Shown in pieces: positions 63,894 to 64,000 of a stretch of DNA of 64,000 bases. The position numbers were made by a program, and so were the translations under genes. This DNA comes from Polynucleobacter sp. HIN5. Its GTDB lineage: Bacteria; Pseudomonadota; Gammaproteobacteria; Burkholderiales; Burkholderiaceae. The notes under the pieces were generated by a model. The model saw only the letters and a list, made by a program, of their open reading frames with translations, was not told where the DNA came from and ran no database searches. The stretch spans positions 1,816,610 to 1,880,609 of the forward strand of contig NZ_AP028136.1 of NCBI RefSeq assembly GCF_030297555.1, written 5' to 3'. How positions within the stretch are numbered: the first letter of the stretch is position 1; every line of letters starts with the position of its first letter.

Positions 63894-64000
63894 TAATTAT
63901 TTTGGTTAAATTTTTTAAATAACTGATTTAATTAAAAAATTGTTCTTTACACACAACTTATCCACAACTTATCCCCCGCATTTTTGCTTGTGGATAACTT
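63894..64000. other. oriC edge: AT-rich tract and DnaA boxes
   Basis: Consensus DnaA boxes TTATCCACA at 63958-63966 (plus strand) and 63989-63997 (minus strand), with a degenerate TTATCCCCC at 63969-63977. Next to them is an AT-rich tract (about 63894-63943) suited to unwinding. The position beside rpmH and the usual order rpmH-oriC-dnaA mean that dnaA should begin just beyond the right edge. The window shows only part of the origin, so the full box array cannot be counted. Confidence 0.85.

Overview
The window looks like about 64 kb of a free-living betaproteobacterial chromosome of the Burkholderiaceae type. Protein sequences and gene order (metK / SAH riboswitch / ahcY / metF, metX-metW, an MreBCD-PBP2-RodA cluster, rpmH-rnpA-yidD-yidC-mnmE next to the origin) fit Polynucleobacter best. 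The genus is an inference from gene order, moderate GC and protein character; no database search was possible. The right edge (about 63.9-64.0 kb) holds consensus DnaA boxes beside an AT-rich tract, so the window probably runs up to oriC and the start of dnaA. The left edge cuts glmS about 20 codons before its end.

Layout. 0-3.2 kb: glmU-glmS (UDP-GlcNAc). 3.2-12 kb: ttcA, folB, a pteridine-reductase-like SDR, a MidA-type methyltransferase, cca, an NDUFA9-like protein, slt, 5-formyl-THF cyclo-ligase and metF. 12-15 kb: the activated-methyl cycle, ahcY behind an S-adenosylhomocysteine riboswitch, and metK. 15-19 kb: two lipid A acyltransferases, dapF, pyrE, xth. 19-31.6 kb: a long minus-strand run: ampG-like, metW, metX, slmA, argB, dksA, COG0523 GTPase, rlmI, xerC, a DUF484 protein, gatB, gatA, gatC. 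31.7-37.2 kb: the cell-shape operon mreB-mreC-mreD-mrdA-rodA, then hupB.

37.7-46 kb is the least conventional part: a small anchored protein of unknown function, a cytochrome c, an LpxO-like hydroxylase, a pseudouridine synthase, carbonic anhydrase, a beta-barrel-like protein, a 60-residue orphan, a nucleoside-sugar-epimerase-like protein, a Gdx-type SMR exporter, a lipoprotein with a methyltransferase fold, a MAPEG protein, a pore-like membrane protein and tRNA-Phe. 46-54 kb: an NtrY/NtrX-like two-component pair, a DUF4390 protein, rsmB, htpX, fmt, def and a minimal dprA. 54-64 kb: topB, a stand-alone MnmC-oxidase-like protein, pckG, mnmE, yidC, yidD, rnpA, rpmH and the origin.

The genome is very compact: no stretch over 300 bases lacks a gene, many neighbours overlap by 4 bases, and six convergent pairs overlap at their 3' ends. 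There is no transposon, prophage, CRISPR array or rRNA operon. Points that deserve a second look are an apparent frameshift or missing start at the 5' end of rsmB in a six-C tract, the zinc-free DksA next to a His-rich COG0523 GTPase, the 148-bp coding overlap of topB with the MnmC-like gene, the exported methyltransferase-like lipoprotein, a pore protein without a GYG filter, and a hairpin that competes with the SAH riboswitch pseudoknot.
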